Origin: a virus
DNA length: 64,000 bases
Direction: 5' to 3' (one strand)
Virus record (IMG/VR): IMGVR_UViG_3300027969_000055
Location: 52,371 to 116,370 of that record
A model generated the notes under the pieces. The model was given only the letters and a program-made list of their open reading frames with translations, was not told the origin of the DNA and made no database searches. Shown in pieces: positions 32,311 through 44,700 of the stretch (position 1 is its first letter; each line of letters opens with the position of its first letter). The position numbers were made by a program, and so were the translations under genes.

Positions 32311-33495
32311 TTAGACGAAATCGTATCTTAATTGTTTACGAATTGCGTCAACTTTATGGACATGTAATTGGCCAGAGTCAGAAATTTTAGTTCGGCCCTT
32401 TAGATGGTTTACATCACTTTTAAAAGTACTTTCACCATCTGGCATATTTATTGTAATTGAGAAATCAGATTTATCTAATGAATAGTTTAAGGTTTGACCT
32501 TCAATTTTGTTTTTAAGATCTTGCCATTGAAGCTGCTCTTGACCTATTTTTGAATATGAATCGGTTAAGATGATACGAGGTTCACCTTTTTTAATTATAA
32601 CGTCCTTAACGTAAAATTCAATAGTATCACCAGACCGATATTGTTTACTAACTTCTTCATAATTTTCAAACTCCGTTTTATGAAGTAATCCAGTAAAGTA
32701 GTTTTGGAATTCAACAAACATTCCAAAGTCATATGGCTTATTTGTTAAAATACCTGTGTATTTTTCTCCAATATTAAGGTCGTGAACTTTTTGAGGCAGA
32801 GTTTGTTTAATATATTTCTTGTATGAAACAATGAATAGATCATTAGTTGCATCGTAATTCTCAATCATTACTGGAAGTTCCTTATTCAAATATTCATTAA
32901 AGTCTCTAATTACGTTAGCTGCAGCATGCGAACCTGGTAAAAAGCATTTAACAGTTCCTTTATAAAGTGCAAGGTATCCTCCTTTAACTAAGTTGGTAAC
33001 TTTAACATAGAACCATTTTTCAGTTTTTAAGTAGTCTTCTAAATCTTCACGATGAGATAAAGCAGCACAACGTTTTTCTGAACCTAAGAAGTCTCCATTA
33101 TCATTTTTGTAAATAATAACTTTAAAACTGTGGTTAACTTCATTGTGTACTAATAATGAAGGCTCAGAGCTAAATTCTCTAAATGGAACAAAGATAGTAG
33201 ACAAAGATGCATTATCTTGAACTTCAATCATTTTCTCATCAAAGTCAATTTTCTTAGCAGTAACTGTACACACTTTACCGAGTTCAAAATCTTTATTTGA
33301 TGGTACAAATGAGGTTTTTGAATTTGATGAAAAGTACATATCGTACAATTCTTGAGCATAGGGCTCTTTACAGAAAATTTTAAGACCAGAGCGTTGATCT
33401 TCTGGCGTTAATTTAATTGTTTGATTGATTTTAGAATTCCCTTGACTGAACAGTAGGTCGAAGTCAATTAATTCTTTGGTGTTGTCTTTTTGCAT
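32311..33495 (-). CDS. S1-domain RNA-binding protein (ribosomal protein S1-like)
   Basis: A 394-residue protein with one clear S1 (OB-fold) domain at about 239-312: IGEKYTGILTNKPYDFGMFVEF, TGLLHKTE, then the acidic hinge and VKDVIIKKGEPRIILT. Two earlier segments (72-108 and 160-228, the latter with FYVKVTNLVKGGYLALYKG...GFLPGS-like CFLPGSHA) look like diverged S1 repeats. The multi-S1 layout recalls ribosomal protein S1. No nuclease or helicase domain is attached. In a host that starts translation without Shine-Dalgarno pairing, an extra S1-like factor could favour phage mRNAs (inference). It has its own gap upstream and a large palindrome downstream. Confidence 0.75.
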   Translation of the reverse strand: MQKDNTKELIDFDLLFSQGNSKINQTIKLTPEDQRSGLKIFCKEPYAQELYDMYFSSNSKTSFVPSNKDFELGKVCTVTAKKIDFDEKMIEVQDNASLSTIFVPFREFSSEPSLLVHNEVNHSFKVIIYKNDNGDFLGSEKRCAALSHREDLEDYLKTEKWFYVKVTNLVKGGYLALYKGTVKCFLPGSHAAANVIRDFNEYLNKELPVMIENYDATNDLFIVSYKKYIKQTLPQKVHDLNIGEKYTGILTNKPYDFGMFVEFQNYFTGLLHKTEFENYEEVSKQYRSGDTIEFYVKDVIIKKGEPRIILTDSYSKIGQEQLQWQDLKNKIEGQTLNYSLDKSDFSITINMPDGESTFKSDVNHLKGRTKISDSGQLHVHKVDAIRKQLRYDFV

Positions 33496-33548
33496 ATGTT
33501 ATTGTTTAAACGTTGCTATTTAATTATACATAAAAAAAGTCAGTAGTT

Positions 33549-36500
33549 TTATGAAGTATGCATTCCTGGGTCAATAAAAATACTAGGTGACCATGCGGTT
33601 GGATAGAGTCCTGGCATTTTTGATTGGAACAACAGAGTACCAGTTGAAGTTATACTTCCTCTCCATGCAAGTTCATCTAAAAATATTGCAAATAATGGGT
33701 TTTTATGAGTTAATCTTTCCCATGGAGGAAGATCGTCCTGGTTAAAAAATGGGCTTGATGCAAGTCTGGCAACTTGAACTCCAGGTTTACTACCAAAGGC
33801 ACATGCTAGAATTGCAGCTAAATAGGCAATTTCTTTAACAACCGGTTCAGTTGCAGTAATTACTGGAATATACGCAGCTTTTAATAAATTAATTGCATCT
33901 AAATTTGCTAATTTAAGTTTAGATGAGTTTGGTATTTTTAATTGAATTGCCATTAATGCTAGTTTAAGTGGAAGAATATATGGATTAGCTGAATCAATTA
34001 TAGTAAAACTTAAGTCTTTTAAAGTTTTAGTTAGGGACAAAATCGGATCAATTATTGTTTTTAATGGTTGTAAAATTCCATCAATTGCTGCATTTAATAA
34101 ACCTTTAATTAATTCAACCAAATCAGTTGATGTAAGTAGAGCAAAATAGCTAACAATGTCAAGCGGTAACAATGGAATTTTTGGAAGTTTTATATTAAAC
34201 CCATTCGGTAATGTTACTGAAACGTATTTTGATGAGTTGTTGGTAGAAACTGTTGCAAATTCAGAATTTCCACATGGAATCTGTTTAAGAATATCTTGTA
34301 GAGAACTTGAGTTTGTTCCTTGGTTTGCAGTTAGCATATCGCCAGCATCAGATAACATTCTAAGTATTAATTCAAGTAAATACGCAATTGCTGCTTTAAG
34401 TAATGGTTTAATTACAATATCCAATGGTATTACTATTTGAAGTGGAAATGGTGCGCCTAGTGGATTTGGAGATTGTGGAATTGTTAGTGCAGTTAATATT
34501 GGTAATATTATTGCTTGTGAAATTGATATAATATCAGGTTTTTCAGGTAAAACAATCGGTGGAAGTAATCCAAGTAATGAATTAAATAGAGTGGTTATTG
34601 TAGATATTCCAATTTCTTCAAGTGAATCACCTAACAAACTTTTTAAAACATCAACTGTTAGCCCTGATAAAAATGCATCAAGTAGTGCATTAAAAATTCC
34701 AAGAGCTGCAAGAATTTGTGGTGAAACTATGTCTAATGGAGGAGGCGGAGCTGCACAGCACGGAGCAGCTGGGTCAAACAGTTTTAAATTAGGAGCAGCA
34801 ACTGATAGCGTAGTAAACGTTAAGGCTTTTTGAAGACGTTCTTTTCTTAATTTTGCGGCTTTTTTAATTTTACCTTTCTCAACATCACTTAAGTTTGGGT
34901 CAATATCTTCATCTGCTGGATTTGAATTTCCTTGTAAATAGTCTAATGCTTTATTTGAATATTCTTTAATTGCTTTTTTAAATTCTCTAACATCTTCTGC
35001 TTTATTTAAGTTAAATGTTTTCTTACTTTTTAACTTAGAGGTATCAACTTGAGCCGCCATTCTTTTTATTTTTGCAATAAGGTCAGTCGATTCAAGATCA
35101 AAACCTAATAGACCTTTTGCTGCTTTTTCAATAGTTGGTTGCAATCCACTAATTGCTGATGGCAGTTTTGGATTAAGTTTAGTTGGACTATCCGGAAAGG
35201 AAATTGTTCCTAATTTTATTTTATCAATATACTTATCAAAATCAGCCAATACTCCTGAGATTTTAGAAGATAGTTGGATTGGGTCCAATGATCGTGCGGC
35301 TTTTTTTGCTTCGCGTTTCTTTTTTAAGTCGGACTCATTCTCTGCGCCCATTACTTGGGATTGACGGTCCTTTCTGGTTTTATCCTTTAACTTAGTAACG
35401 GCAGTTATTTGCATTTCTCCCAATTTATCAAATTGGCGATTCAGACTTCTTTTAAAATCAGCAATTTGTTTATCAAAGTCTTTTGACAAATCTAAATCTA
35501 GAAAGTTCATCATTTTTTCTAAATCTGATGTGTATTTGGTTATATAGGTTAATGGATCGATTTCGCCAATTGGTGTTCCATCCCTTGTTGTAATTTTAGG
35601 TTTTTTACCAAGTGCTAAATCAGCAGTAAACGCTGCAAGCCTAACTGCTTTTGCTGCATTTCCTGAAACAGTTAAGGGTATACTTAAGGCACCTTTAACT
35701 AATTGTCCTTTAAATGGATTTGCTGGATCAAGACCTATTGGATTTTGAGATGCAGAGGTTTGGTCAATTTCAAATCCATATTTTATAGACATAGGGGTAG
35801 AATACAATAATGGAATATTTGGAGCAAGTAACATATACTTATTACCATCTGGCGCAAAATACAGTATATAAATGCTAGGTAATGGTATTCCAACTATTGC
35901 GATTGGCATAGTTATGAAAGTAACAAGTGTTCCAACTGGCGTGGATAAAGTAAATAGAGTTCTCCATTTTTGAGGTAATGTAATTAAGGCAATGCCAATT
36001 GGGGTTGGAATAATATTATTAATTGGATAATATCTAAATGGCGGAGCAGTTAGGTCTGGAATCGGTAAAAGGCTTACTTTATTTAATGATTTTGTAAATT
36101 CTTTCCAATAACAACTATTGGTCATATCTGGTAAACTTGCATCATTGCCGCCTAGTGTTCTAATGAATAGCGGATCTTGTCCAAGTTTTTTCTTTGTTTC
36201 AGCTTCGCAATCTTTAGTTGGAATAGAGGTTGCGGCCGGTCCTTTAAAGCAGGCAACATCAGAAATTCTTTTGGCTAGAACTTCTTGATCCATTGAATTT
36301 TCCTTTATTTTTGAGTCCAATAATTCAATTTCAGTATTACACTCTTTTATTTTTTCAAGTAATTCAGAATAACACTTAGTATAATAAGCTAATTTTTCAG
36401 GTAAAACTGAATCAAGCGGACTATACTTAAAGGTTCCATTTGAGTAAATACTTGAGGTGTTTGCTCTGTATGAAGTAGGTCTAGCTAATTTAAGTTGAGA

Positions 36501-37910
36501 ATCGGAGGTCCTTCTAAAAAAGTCGGCCACTTCCCTTTTTGCTAAAACCTTTAATTCATCAAGTGCTGGCCTTATTTGATTTGGAAAAACTGTCGTTAAT
36601 TCAGTCTTTCGTTTTACCTCAATCGTTGAATTTAAAGTCTCATAAAATTTTTCATAGGTCGCTTGACTTTGAATATAAAATCGAGTATCTCCATCTTTTA
36701 TTGAAACAGGTGCATTTTCAACTCCATTAAAAATAGGATCAATTTTATTTGGGTCAACTGATAATCCTCTCTCTTCTAGAGTATATAAATATTGGACTGG
36801 ATGTGAAAGCTTACGATATAATCCAGGATAACCGTCTGGCATTTGATTGTATAAAGCTCCTGGAATATTGCTATAGTTTGATATAGATTTATTTAAGCCA
36901 AAATCATATGGAATACTTGAACAAAATGATGCAATTGTATTATTAAATGGAGCAGTTGTTAAATAAGGATTGGTTCTAATTGCAATATCTTTATCTATTG
37001 ATTCAGAGGTTCCGTCCGCTTTTATTTGAGGTACGGTTATTCGAGTTATGTCCAAATCAATTAACCTAATTCCAAATGTTGCACTTCTTGCTGGAACCAC
37101 AATTCCTGAGAATACTGCTTCTGTTTCATTAAATTGAGGAATTAATTGTCCACTTATTTTTTCACAAGATGAGTTGAGAGTTTGAGAAACTATTGTTGCT
37201 TGATCAAGGGAAGGCAGTGATTCAAGTTTTTGGGATAGAGCATTGGTTGCTCCTTGTTTAGCAACAATTTGATTTTCTTCTGCAAAAATTCTATTTTTCC
37301 GAGCTTCATAATATAGTCGATATACTGAACCGCTTATTAGAACGTTATAGTAGCTATCTGGCATATATTTCTTTATTGCTTGGGAATCGTATTCTGTAAT
37401 TAATTTAAACTGATCGTCACCTATAGCATAAATTACTCTAAGCGCATAATAATAAGTCTCGTAAGTTTGATTGGTTGTAATATAATCATTCCAAATTTGA
37501 TTTTCAATAGCTAACGTTCGAGTATATTCATCGGTCCAATATAAGTATTGAGAAGTTAATGGCTCAACTATTGATATTGTAGAATTAAAAAAATCAAGTC
37601 GTTCTTTATAATAATTTGAAATAATATTGTAATGGTCAAGTGCTTCCTGTACTCTACCTTTAACTACTGAAATTTCAATAGCATTAGCCTGCTTTGCCAT
37701 TTGATCAACTAAAATTGCCTTTACGTCATTAACTCCTTGATTAATGCAGCTGCCCTCAACTGGCATTGGAATTTTAACGTCCTTTGCAACTGGGGCAACC
37801 GGTTCAGGTAAACACGCTTTTACATTAGCTAGGTCAGCCTCAGTAAAAACAGGCGATGCAAGTTTTCCGCACTTAATATCGTTAATTAGGCTTTTAAATG
37901 TGACGTTCAA
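33549..37910 (-). CDS. very large hydrophobic probable virion protein, unknown function
   Basis: A 1453-residue protein I cannot place. Residues 1-560 are mostly helical, with many Tyr/Asn. Residues 620-760 contain Pro/Ile-rich hydrophobic strands. Residues 790-1010 are Lys/Asp-rich coiled helices (cell of KRSLNRQFDKLGEM). After a CCAAPPPP break at about 1050, residues 1060-1400 are strongly hydrophobic amphipathic helices rich in Leu, Ile and Pro. The size suggests a tail or injected virion component. It is the only apparent structural gene on the minus strand besides the late cassette. The start is TTG (no in-frame ATG; stop TAA upstream). No late-promoter motif precedes it. Confidence 0.65.
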   Translation of the reverse strand: MNVTFKSLINDIKCGKLASPVFTEADLANVKACLPEPVAPVAKDVKIPMPVEGSCINQGVNDVKAILVDQMAKQANAIEISVVKGRVQEALDHYNIISNYYKERLDFFNSTISIVEPLTSQYLYWTDEYTRTLAIENQIWNDYITTNQTYETYYYALRVIYAIGDDQFKLITEYDSQAIKKYMPDSYYNVLISGSVYRLYYEARKNRIFAEENQIVAKQGATNALSQKLESLPSLDQATIVSQTLNSSCEKISGQLIPQFNETEAVFSGIVVPARSATFGIRLIDLDITRITVPQIKADGTSESIDKDIAIRTNPYLTTAPFNNTIASFCSSIPYDFGLNKSISNYSNIPGALYNQMPDGYPGLYRKLSHPVQYLYTLEERGLSVDPNKIDPIFNGVENAPVSIKDGDTRFYIQSQATYEKFYETLNSTIEVKRKTELTTVFPNQIRPALDELKVLAKREVADFFRRTSDSQLKLARPTSYRANTSSIYSNGTFKYSPLDSVLPEKLAYYTKCYSELLEKIKECNTEIELLDSKIKENSMDQEVLAKRISDVACFKGPAATSIPTKDCEAETKKKLGQDPLFIRTLGGNDASLPDMTNSCYWKEFTKSLNKVSLLPIPDLTAPPFRYYPINNIIPTPIGIALITLPQKWRTLFTLSTPVGTLVTFITMPIAIVGIPLPSIYILYFAPDGNKYMLLAPNIPLLYSTPMSIKYGFEIDQTSASQNPIGLDPANPFKGQLVKGALSIPLTVSGNAAKAVRLAAFTADLALGKKPKITTRDGTPIGEIDPLTYITKYTSDLEKMMNFLDLDLSKDFDKQIADFKRSLNRQFDKLGEMQITAVTKLKDKTRKDRQSQVMGAENESDLKKKREAKKAARSLDPIQLSSKISGVLADFDKYIDKIKLGTISFPDSPTKLNPKLPSAISGLQPTIEKAAKGLLGFDLESTDLIAKIKRMAAQVDTSKLKSKKTFNLNKAEDVREFKKAIKEYSNKALDYLQGNSNPADEDIDPNLSDVEKGKIKKAAKLRKERLQKALTFTTLSVAAPNLKLFDPAAPCCAAPPPPLDIVSPQILAALGIFNALLDAFLSGLTVDVLKSLLGDSLEEIGISTITTLFNSLLGLLPPIVLPEKPDIISISQAIILPILTALTIPQSPNPLGAPFPLQIVIPLDIVIKPLLKAAIAYLLELILRMLSDAGDMLTANQGTNSSSLQDILKQIPCGNSEFATVSTNNSSKYVSVTLPNGFNIKLPKIPLLPLDIVSYFALLTSTDLVELIKGLLNAAIDGILQPLKTIIDPILSLTKTLKDLSFTIIDSANPYILPLKLALMAIQLKIPNSSKLKLANLDAINLLKAAYIPVITATEPVVKEIAYLAAILACAFGSKPGVQVARLASSPFFNQDDLPPWERLTHKNPLFAIFLDELAWRGSITSTGTLLFQSKMPGLYPTAWSPSIFIDPGMHTS

Positions 37911-37952
37911 TGAATTAAGTTCTTTATTTTATCTATCATTCTCTCTAAATAG

Positions 37953-37988
37953 AACAGCGCTTGTGAGGTTTACTCAACAAGCGCTGTT
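37953..37988 (-). terminator. strong hairpin after groEL
   Basis: AACAGCGCTTGT (37953-37964) and ACAAGCGCTGTT (37977-37988) form a perfect 12-bp stem with a 12-base loop, 22 bases past the groEL stop. The T-run on the minus strand is weak (CTATTT), so it may only partly terminate. Confidence 0.65.
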
Positions 37989-38010
37989 TGGTAATGGTAA
38001 TTTAAAATTA

Positions 38011-39591
<1,581 letters not shown>

Positions 39592-39607
39592 TTATTATTT
39601 GGTTATT

Positions 39608-40351
39608 TTACTTTATTATTATATCCGATTTTTCAATTTGGTTTAGGTTAGAAAGTTTTAATGCCACTTGAATTAGCGTAATAACGTCTTTTTGGCAGTA
39701 TTCTTTAATTCCGTCAACATTTCCGGCCCAATAATTCTCATGCACTTGCTCGCCTTTCATTGCATCTTTTGGAGAGTCAATACCAAGAACCGTTGCTAAA
39801 AGATCAAGCGATGTGAATCCTTCTTGCCATGCGCCAAATGACCAAAGTTCAGAAGTATCAATTATTGAAGTTTCCCAAGGTTTTTTATCCCATACTTGAA
39901 GAGGGGTTGCTGGCTCAATATTTAGAATGAATGCTCGTTTACATAGGAACGGAACATCAAATCTTTTAACATTATGCCCAGCAATCTTTACGCCTGTTTT
40001 TGAAAGAGCTGACATTAGTTTAAAGGACTGACGTAGGATTTCAGCTTCATCATCTCCAGCATAGGAAACAATTTGAGCAGTAGGCACGCCATCTATAAAT
40101 TTCATTTTTCCAAAAGAAACACAGACGACTCTGCCAAATTCAGCGTGTAAAGCTGATTTCATTTGGAAAAGTTCTTCATCTGACTTGTCTTTATTATCTG
40201 GGTATTTAGCCCCTAACTGATTTTTAAGGATTTCTGCTTTAGCTGACCATAGTTCTTGCATTTTAGACGAAAGAGAATCAGCATGATTGACAGTACCGGC
40301 TGTTTCTATATCAAAAAACAGCATTTTTTCTAATTGGTGTGGATCGAACAT
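39608..40351 (-). CDS. 3'-5' exonuclease, PolB-like (DEDDy)
   Basis: A 247-residue stand-alone exonuclease of the DnaQ/PolB-like superfamily. Exo I is FFDIETAG (D14, E16), Exo [14 protein letters not shown] (N127, D132) and Exo [13 protein letters not shown] (Y218, D222), giving the DEDDy set. An extra helical insert lies between Exo I and the next strand (about 25-70). No polymerase part is present. It is 16 bases upstream of groEL on the minus strand. A second proofreading-type exonuclease beside the split polymerase could act in repair, recombination or host DNA turnover; the exact role is not shown by sequence. Confidence 0.85.
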   Translation of the reverse strand: MFDPHQLEKMLFFDIETAGTVNHADSLSSKMQELWSAKAEILKNQLGAKYPDNKDKSDEELFQMKSALHAEFGRVVCVSFGKMKFIDGVPTAQIVSYAGDDEAEILRQSFKLMSALSKTGVKIAGHNVKRFDVPFLCKRAFILNIEPATPLQVWDKKPWETSIIDTSELWSFGAWQEGFTSLDLLATVLGIDSPKDAMKGEQVHENYWAGNVDGIKEYCQKDVITLIQVALKLSNLNQIEKSDIIIK

Positions 40352-40590
40352 GACTTTAGTGTTATAAGTTAGGGTAATTATACTAATAAAGATAAAAAGT
40401 AGCCTTTAATTAGGATCTAAGGGTTAAAGTTTACTTAATTCTTTATATTAATAAAATAAGTAGACTAAGTATCAGAGTATCTGTTGCTACACCCACCCAA
40501 CACCCTTATTCTACAGTACATTTTACAAAGGTTTTAAAGAAAACTAAAAAATATTTAGTAGTAGAATAGTTAAAATGATTAAAATGAACC
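40352..40590. promoter_or_regulatory. 239-base intergenic region between divergent genes
   Basis: No open frame of substance here. Toward the minus strand TTAGTATAAT is present (reverse complement of ATTATACTAA at about 40378-40387), about 27 bases before the exonuclease start. Toward the plus strand the last 60 bases are A-rich. It also holds a C-rich stretch (ACACCCACCCAACACCC, 40491-40507) that is unusual in this AT-rich DNA. A bidirectional promoter region is the simplest reading. Confidence 0.4.
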
Positions 40591-41256
40591 TTGGTAGTAA
40601 TTGGTATAGACTTTTCAATACAGTTTCCAGCTGTATGCATTTGCAAAGACTTTAAGAGTCTGCACTGGATAGCCTGTGTTAATACTAATACAACTAAAGC
40701 CTATCGAAAATTACTTGAAGATACTCAGCTTCAATTTCCTGGACTAGAATTCATATTTTTACCCCCCAAGAACTTTAAATACGATACTTACTCTGGTGTA
40801 GAACGCGCTAAGTTAGCAAACTATTCACTTCTAGTTGATACCTTAATAAATCGAGTAAAAGAAATAGTTAAACCAGAACCAGACCGAATCATTTCAATCG
40901 AAGGTATTGCATATGGAGCCCAAGGTAATGCTCTGTTAGATATAGCTCAGTCAACTGGTATGCTTAGAAAAAAGGTACTAGATGACTTATTAAATAACAA
41001 GCAAGAAAGCCTATTCATATTTTCACCAGGGGAACTTAAAAACGCAATTGGCGCAAAGGGTAATGCTGGTAAAATTGATGTTTACAAACAGTTTATGGAA
41101 ACTCCGCTTCTTGCAAAAGACAGCAGTTTACATAAAGTATTAATTCAATATAATGATCAAATTATTAAAAAAGACGTAGTAGGTTCGCCATTTATGGATA
41201 TGATTGATTCGTATTTAGCCGTCCTTAAAATCTACACATCACTAAAAGAATCCTAA
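40591..41256 (+). CDS. RuvC-like Holliday junction resolvase (RNase H fold)
   Basis: A 221-residue protein with the RuvC/RNase H fold pattern. D7 lies in the first strand (VVIGIDFSI), E104 in RIISIEGIAYGAQ, and a C-terminal D203-x-x-D206 in FMDMIDSYLA. This is the D-E-D-D set of RuvC-type nucleases. A PGELKNAIGAKGNAGK segment matches the conserved RuvC helix. T4 resolves junctions with gp49 (endonuclease VII), an unrelated fold; no gp49 is seen in this window. It is 4 bases upstream of the gp55-like sigma gene. TTG start: ATG codons just upstream are out of frame. Role in resolving branched DNA before packaging is inferred. Confidence 0.75.
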   Translation: MVVIGIDFSIQFPAVCICKDFKSLHWIACVNTNTTKAYRKLLEDTQLQFPGLEFIFLPPKNFKYDTYSGVERAKLANYSLLVDTLINRVKEIVKPEPDRIISIEGIAYGAQGNALLDIAQSTGMLRKKVLDDLLNNKQESLFIFSPGELKNAIGAKGNAGKIDVYKQFMETPLLAKDSSLHKVLIQYNDQIIKKDVVGSPFMDMIDSYLAVLKIYTSLKES

Positions 41257-41260
41257 TTAA

Positions 41261-41680
41261 ATGGCAAAGGCTAAAGAAAGTAAGTACTACATCAACAATC
41301 GAGATTTTACTAATGAAATTATTCGGTGTAAACATGGATTACTTAATGAAGTTACTGGTTACCAGCACACAGCTGGAGAATTATCCCCTATTGCAATTAA
41401 CTATTTTATAATTTTAGCAAATAGAGCAATTCTAAAACTTAGATTTAGTAATCCACTAGATAAGGAGGACTGTATTCAGTCAGCCCTATTGGATCTACTT
41501 AGATATTGGAGAAACTTCAATGAAGAAAAATCAAACAATGCATTTGCGTATTTTACGCAGATTGCAAAAAACGGATACGCAAAAGAATACAAAAAGATTT
41601 ACAAACACATAGGTAAAGGTGAAAAGGTTGAATTTGTATCATTAAGCCATTCCGGCGATAGCGAAATTTATACAATATAA
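41261..41680 (+). CDS. 55: late-transcription sigma factor (gp55-like)
   Basis: Directs host RNA polymerase to TATAAATA late promoters in T4. The protein follows gp55 along its core: YYINNRDFTNEII (YVNNKELLQAII in T4), ILANRAILKLRFSN, and DCIQSALLDLLRYWRNFNEE...NAFAYFTQIAKNGY (T4: [27 protein letters not shown]). The 139 residues are fewer than the 185 of T4: the C-terminal sliding-clamp-binding end (LDFL) is missing, and the chain stops after SEIYTI. It may rely on a gp33-like partner for the clamp link. The NATAAATA motifs in this window support the call. Confidence 0.85.
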   Translation: MAKAKESKYYINNRDFTNEIIRCKHGLLNEVTGYQHTAGELSPIAINYFIILANRAILKLRFSNPLDKEDCIQSALLDLLRYWRNFNEEKSNNAFAYFTQIAKNGYAKEYKKIYKHIGKGEKVEFVSLSHSGDSEIYTI

Positions 41681-41728
41681 ATCTGAATTTTACCAGCAGT
41701 TTATAAATCCACTAGTACTAACACCCTT

Positions 41729-41736
41729 AATAAATA
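41729..41736 (+). promoter_or_regulatory. candidate late promoter (AATAAATA) before the tail operon
   Basis: CTTAATAAATAAAGG, 24 bases before the ATG of the first gene of the 22-kb tail region. The 80-base gap also holds TTATAAATCC at 41701, a near match. Confidence 0.45.
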
Positions 41737-41760
41737 AAGGTAAAGAGCTGGCAATAACTC

Positions 41761-44700
41761 ATGAACATTAATAATCTAGTATTTTTTGATAAAAACGGTG
41801 AATCTTATAACTTTTCACAAAACGCTGAAACCGGTGCTTGGGAAGGTTCTGACTATTTTTTACCGATATCAACTGCACTATATGATGTTTCAAACTTGTT
41901 TATTCTTGAAAAGGTTGGATCCAACTATCGATTCCCAGTTTTAGAACCAGGCTCTAAATTAACTGTTACTTGGCAGACGGCTGAGTCTTCTGATAATTTT
42001 TTCTTATTTACAATAGCAAAAGAGGATCAACATACCGATTCAACTACCTACTTATCAAGACAATCTAGGCTTGATATAAATTACGAAGATCTTTCGCCAG
42101 GCGGATTTGTTAATCTGGATCTAGCCTATCCATTACAACTAAATGTAGGATTTTCTCCATCTGAAGAGGTTAGCTATAACCGAATCTTAAATATTCACTA
42201 TGAAACCGGTTCAAGTAAGACACTAATTGCCTCTATTTACTTTTATGGTGAAGGCGAGGATGAAGATGAACGTTTTAGAATTTGGTTAGCCAATTTTGGA
42301 ATCAAGTTTAATCGAGAAGACGCTCTTTTACTAAAAGACTATGATCTAAAAGAAGGTTTACCTGACTGGAAACAAATTAACCAAGCCAGAAAGCAACTAT
42401 TAGTAAACCGTGATCAAATTTATCCATATGTTGGTACCTATAAAGGACTTATTAATATTATTAATATTTTAGGTTATCGAGATGTACTTAGAGTAAAGGA
42501 ATATTGGCAAGATCAGGACTCAAAGTCTGGATACTATGGCAAATATGCAATGGTTGACGTTACTGATCTACTTACAACTGGTTCAATCGATGAATTGGAT
42601 TTAGTTGATCTAAATGGCCAACTTAAAAAAGGCGGAAAATTTAAAAAGACCGAATTTCTTGCACTTGTTTATGAATTTTCAGTTGCCAGCAATGTTTATG
42701 ACGATGATGGTGTCCCGGAAGTTGAATTTACCACCGATTTCACAGTAGACGAAATATTTTATAAATTAAATCGCCTTTCTACCAAATTAAAAACTGAAAT
42801 TTTACCAATAAACGTTGTAATTAAGGACGTTATTGGAGAATTCATATATTTTAGTAAATTTAATATTAGAAGTTGGTCAGATTCTGCAATAATTACTGAA
42901 TTACAGATAAATGATGACTATAATACTGTCATTAATCATCCATCTTCTAAATCTCAATTGCTATTAATTAGAGATATTAAACCTCTATACCCTAAGCTTA
43001 ATGGAACTTCAGAATTTCCTGAAATTACGTTTAACGAAACCACAATTTTTCCATATCAAAATGGCCAAAAGTATACAATATCAGAAATGCCAAGTTTTAT
43101 CACGGCTATTGCTGATTATTATACTGATATAAACCGATATGACTTTGAATTACATGGACAAACCAATCCAACCGTAACTGGAGATGATATTGACGGAAAG
43201 GTAGGTTGCCCAATTACGCTTGAAGCCTATATTCCAGATTTTATGTTAGCGGATTTAGATGGATCAAAATTTGGTGATTTTACGGGTAGCCATTTTACAA
43301 TAGGAAATATTCGATACCGTAACGGTTATGAAATTGAATGGAATATTACAGGACCTCAAGGTTATGTATTTAATTGGAGAAGCGCTCTTACTGACTTAGT
43401 TAAACTACCTCATATTTTACCTTATGTTGGAGACTATTCAATTAAATCAACTGTTTATGATTTACAAGGTGGTCAAAATGTTAGTTATTTACACACAACT
43501 GTCCTTAACGAAGAGCCAATAATTGAAGTATTTATGAAGGTCCAAGATAAACCCAAATACCAAATTAAGGACTTGCATAATATAATGATTAAGGATCTTG
43601 GAGATAGTTCACTATATTTACCATTTGCAAATGTTGTTCAAGGAAGTACTTTTAATTCAGGATTATCTCAACACTATTTAGACTGGAACACCTATTCAAA
43701 TAATTTTGGAGTAGGTAATCCACAAACTGAATCTGAAATATTTACAGAAGGTACTGGCTTTGAATTAATTAAAAATTCTATGAATTCTGCTAAATTACAA
43801 TATGGGACAGGTTCAAGTCAAGAAGGCCAACCTACTCTTGGAGATTATAGAAATGCAACACTTCAAGACCTAATTCTAAATAGACTATCTGATTTTTCAT
43901 ATACAGCTGACCGATTAAACGGATTTATAATTAAATTAAAAACTGAATATCCAAGCCATACGCTAACTCATATCAATTTCTATTCGGATAATACAGTAGG
44001 TGCATATGCACTGGGTTCATATATTGATGCTGAGGATTTAGCGGATCAGTTAAATCATGAAGCCGATGATCTAAATATTCAAGAATATCGATACGTTGCG
44101 GTAAACGAAAATATTCATGCTCACGCAAAGAGACAAGATAGAACTCTACACCGAGTTTTAGCCTTAACCTATCAAGGCTCTCCTAGGTTTACCGAACATG
44201 TATATACGTTTAGTTATCCTAGACTAGTATATTCACCGACCCTAGTTAGTACCTTAAATTCACAGCTTTCTCAAATTGCTAAAGAAATAGATGAGGACTT
44301 ATTATTTTTAAGTGTACCGTTTGATGACTGTTTAAGAAAAACTGGAGAAACCACGTATTCTCTCCAATCTGTTACCATTCCAAATTCTTTTCCAAGCTCT
44401 AAAACTTTTATCCTAACTCGTCCTCAGGAATTTATAGTAGGTAAAAAGATCAGGGTCTCTAGTATATCAAACCCATCTGATTGGGCTGAAGGTATAGTGA
44501 CTCAACCTTCTGGCATAGATAGAATCCTTATAACTTTCTCCGGTAGTTCATTAACTGGTAATACTCGTTCTGACTGGAAATTTGAATATGTTGAAAGTAT
44601 CGCTAATTTGACCCCAACCGAAGCAGTTGCTGGTACTCCGGATTATTGGATTAATAATCAATTTGGAAACTATATTGAATTTTCATCAATTACTGATCCA

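Noticed and set aside
36784-36791. TATAAATA on the plus strand
   Set aside because: It is antisense within the large 33549-37910 gene, and no plus-strand gene follows.
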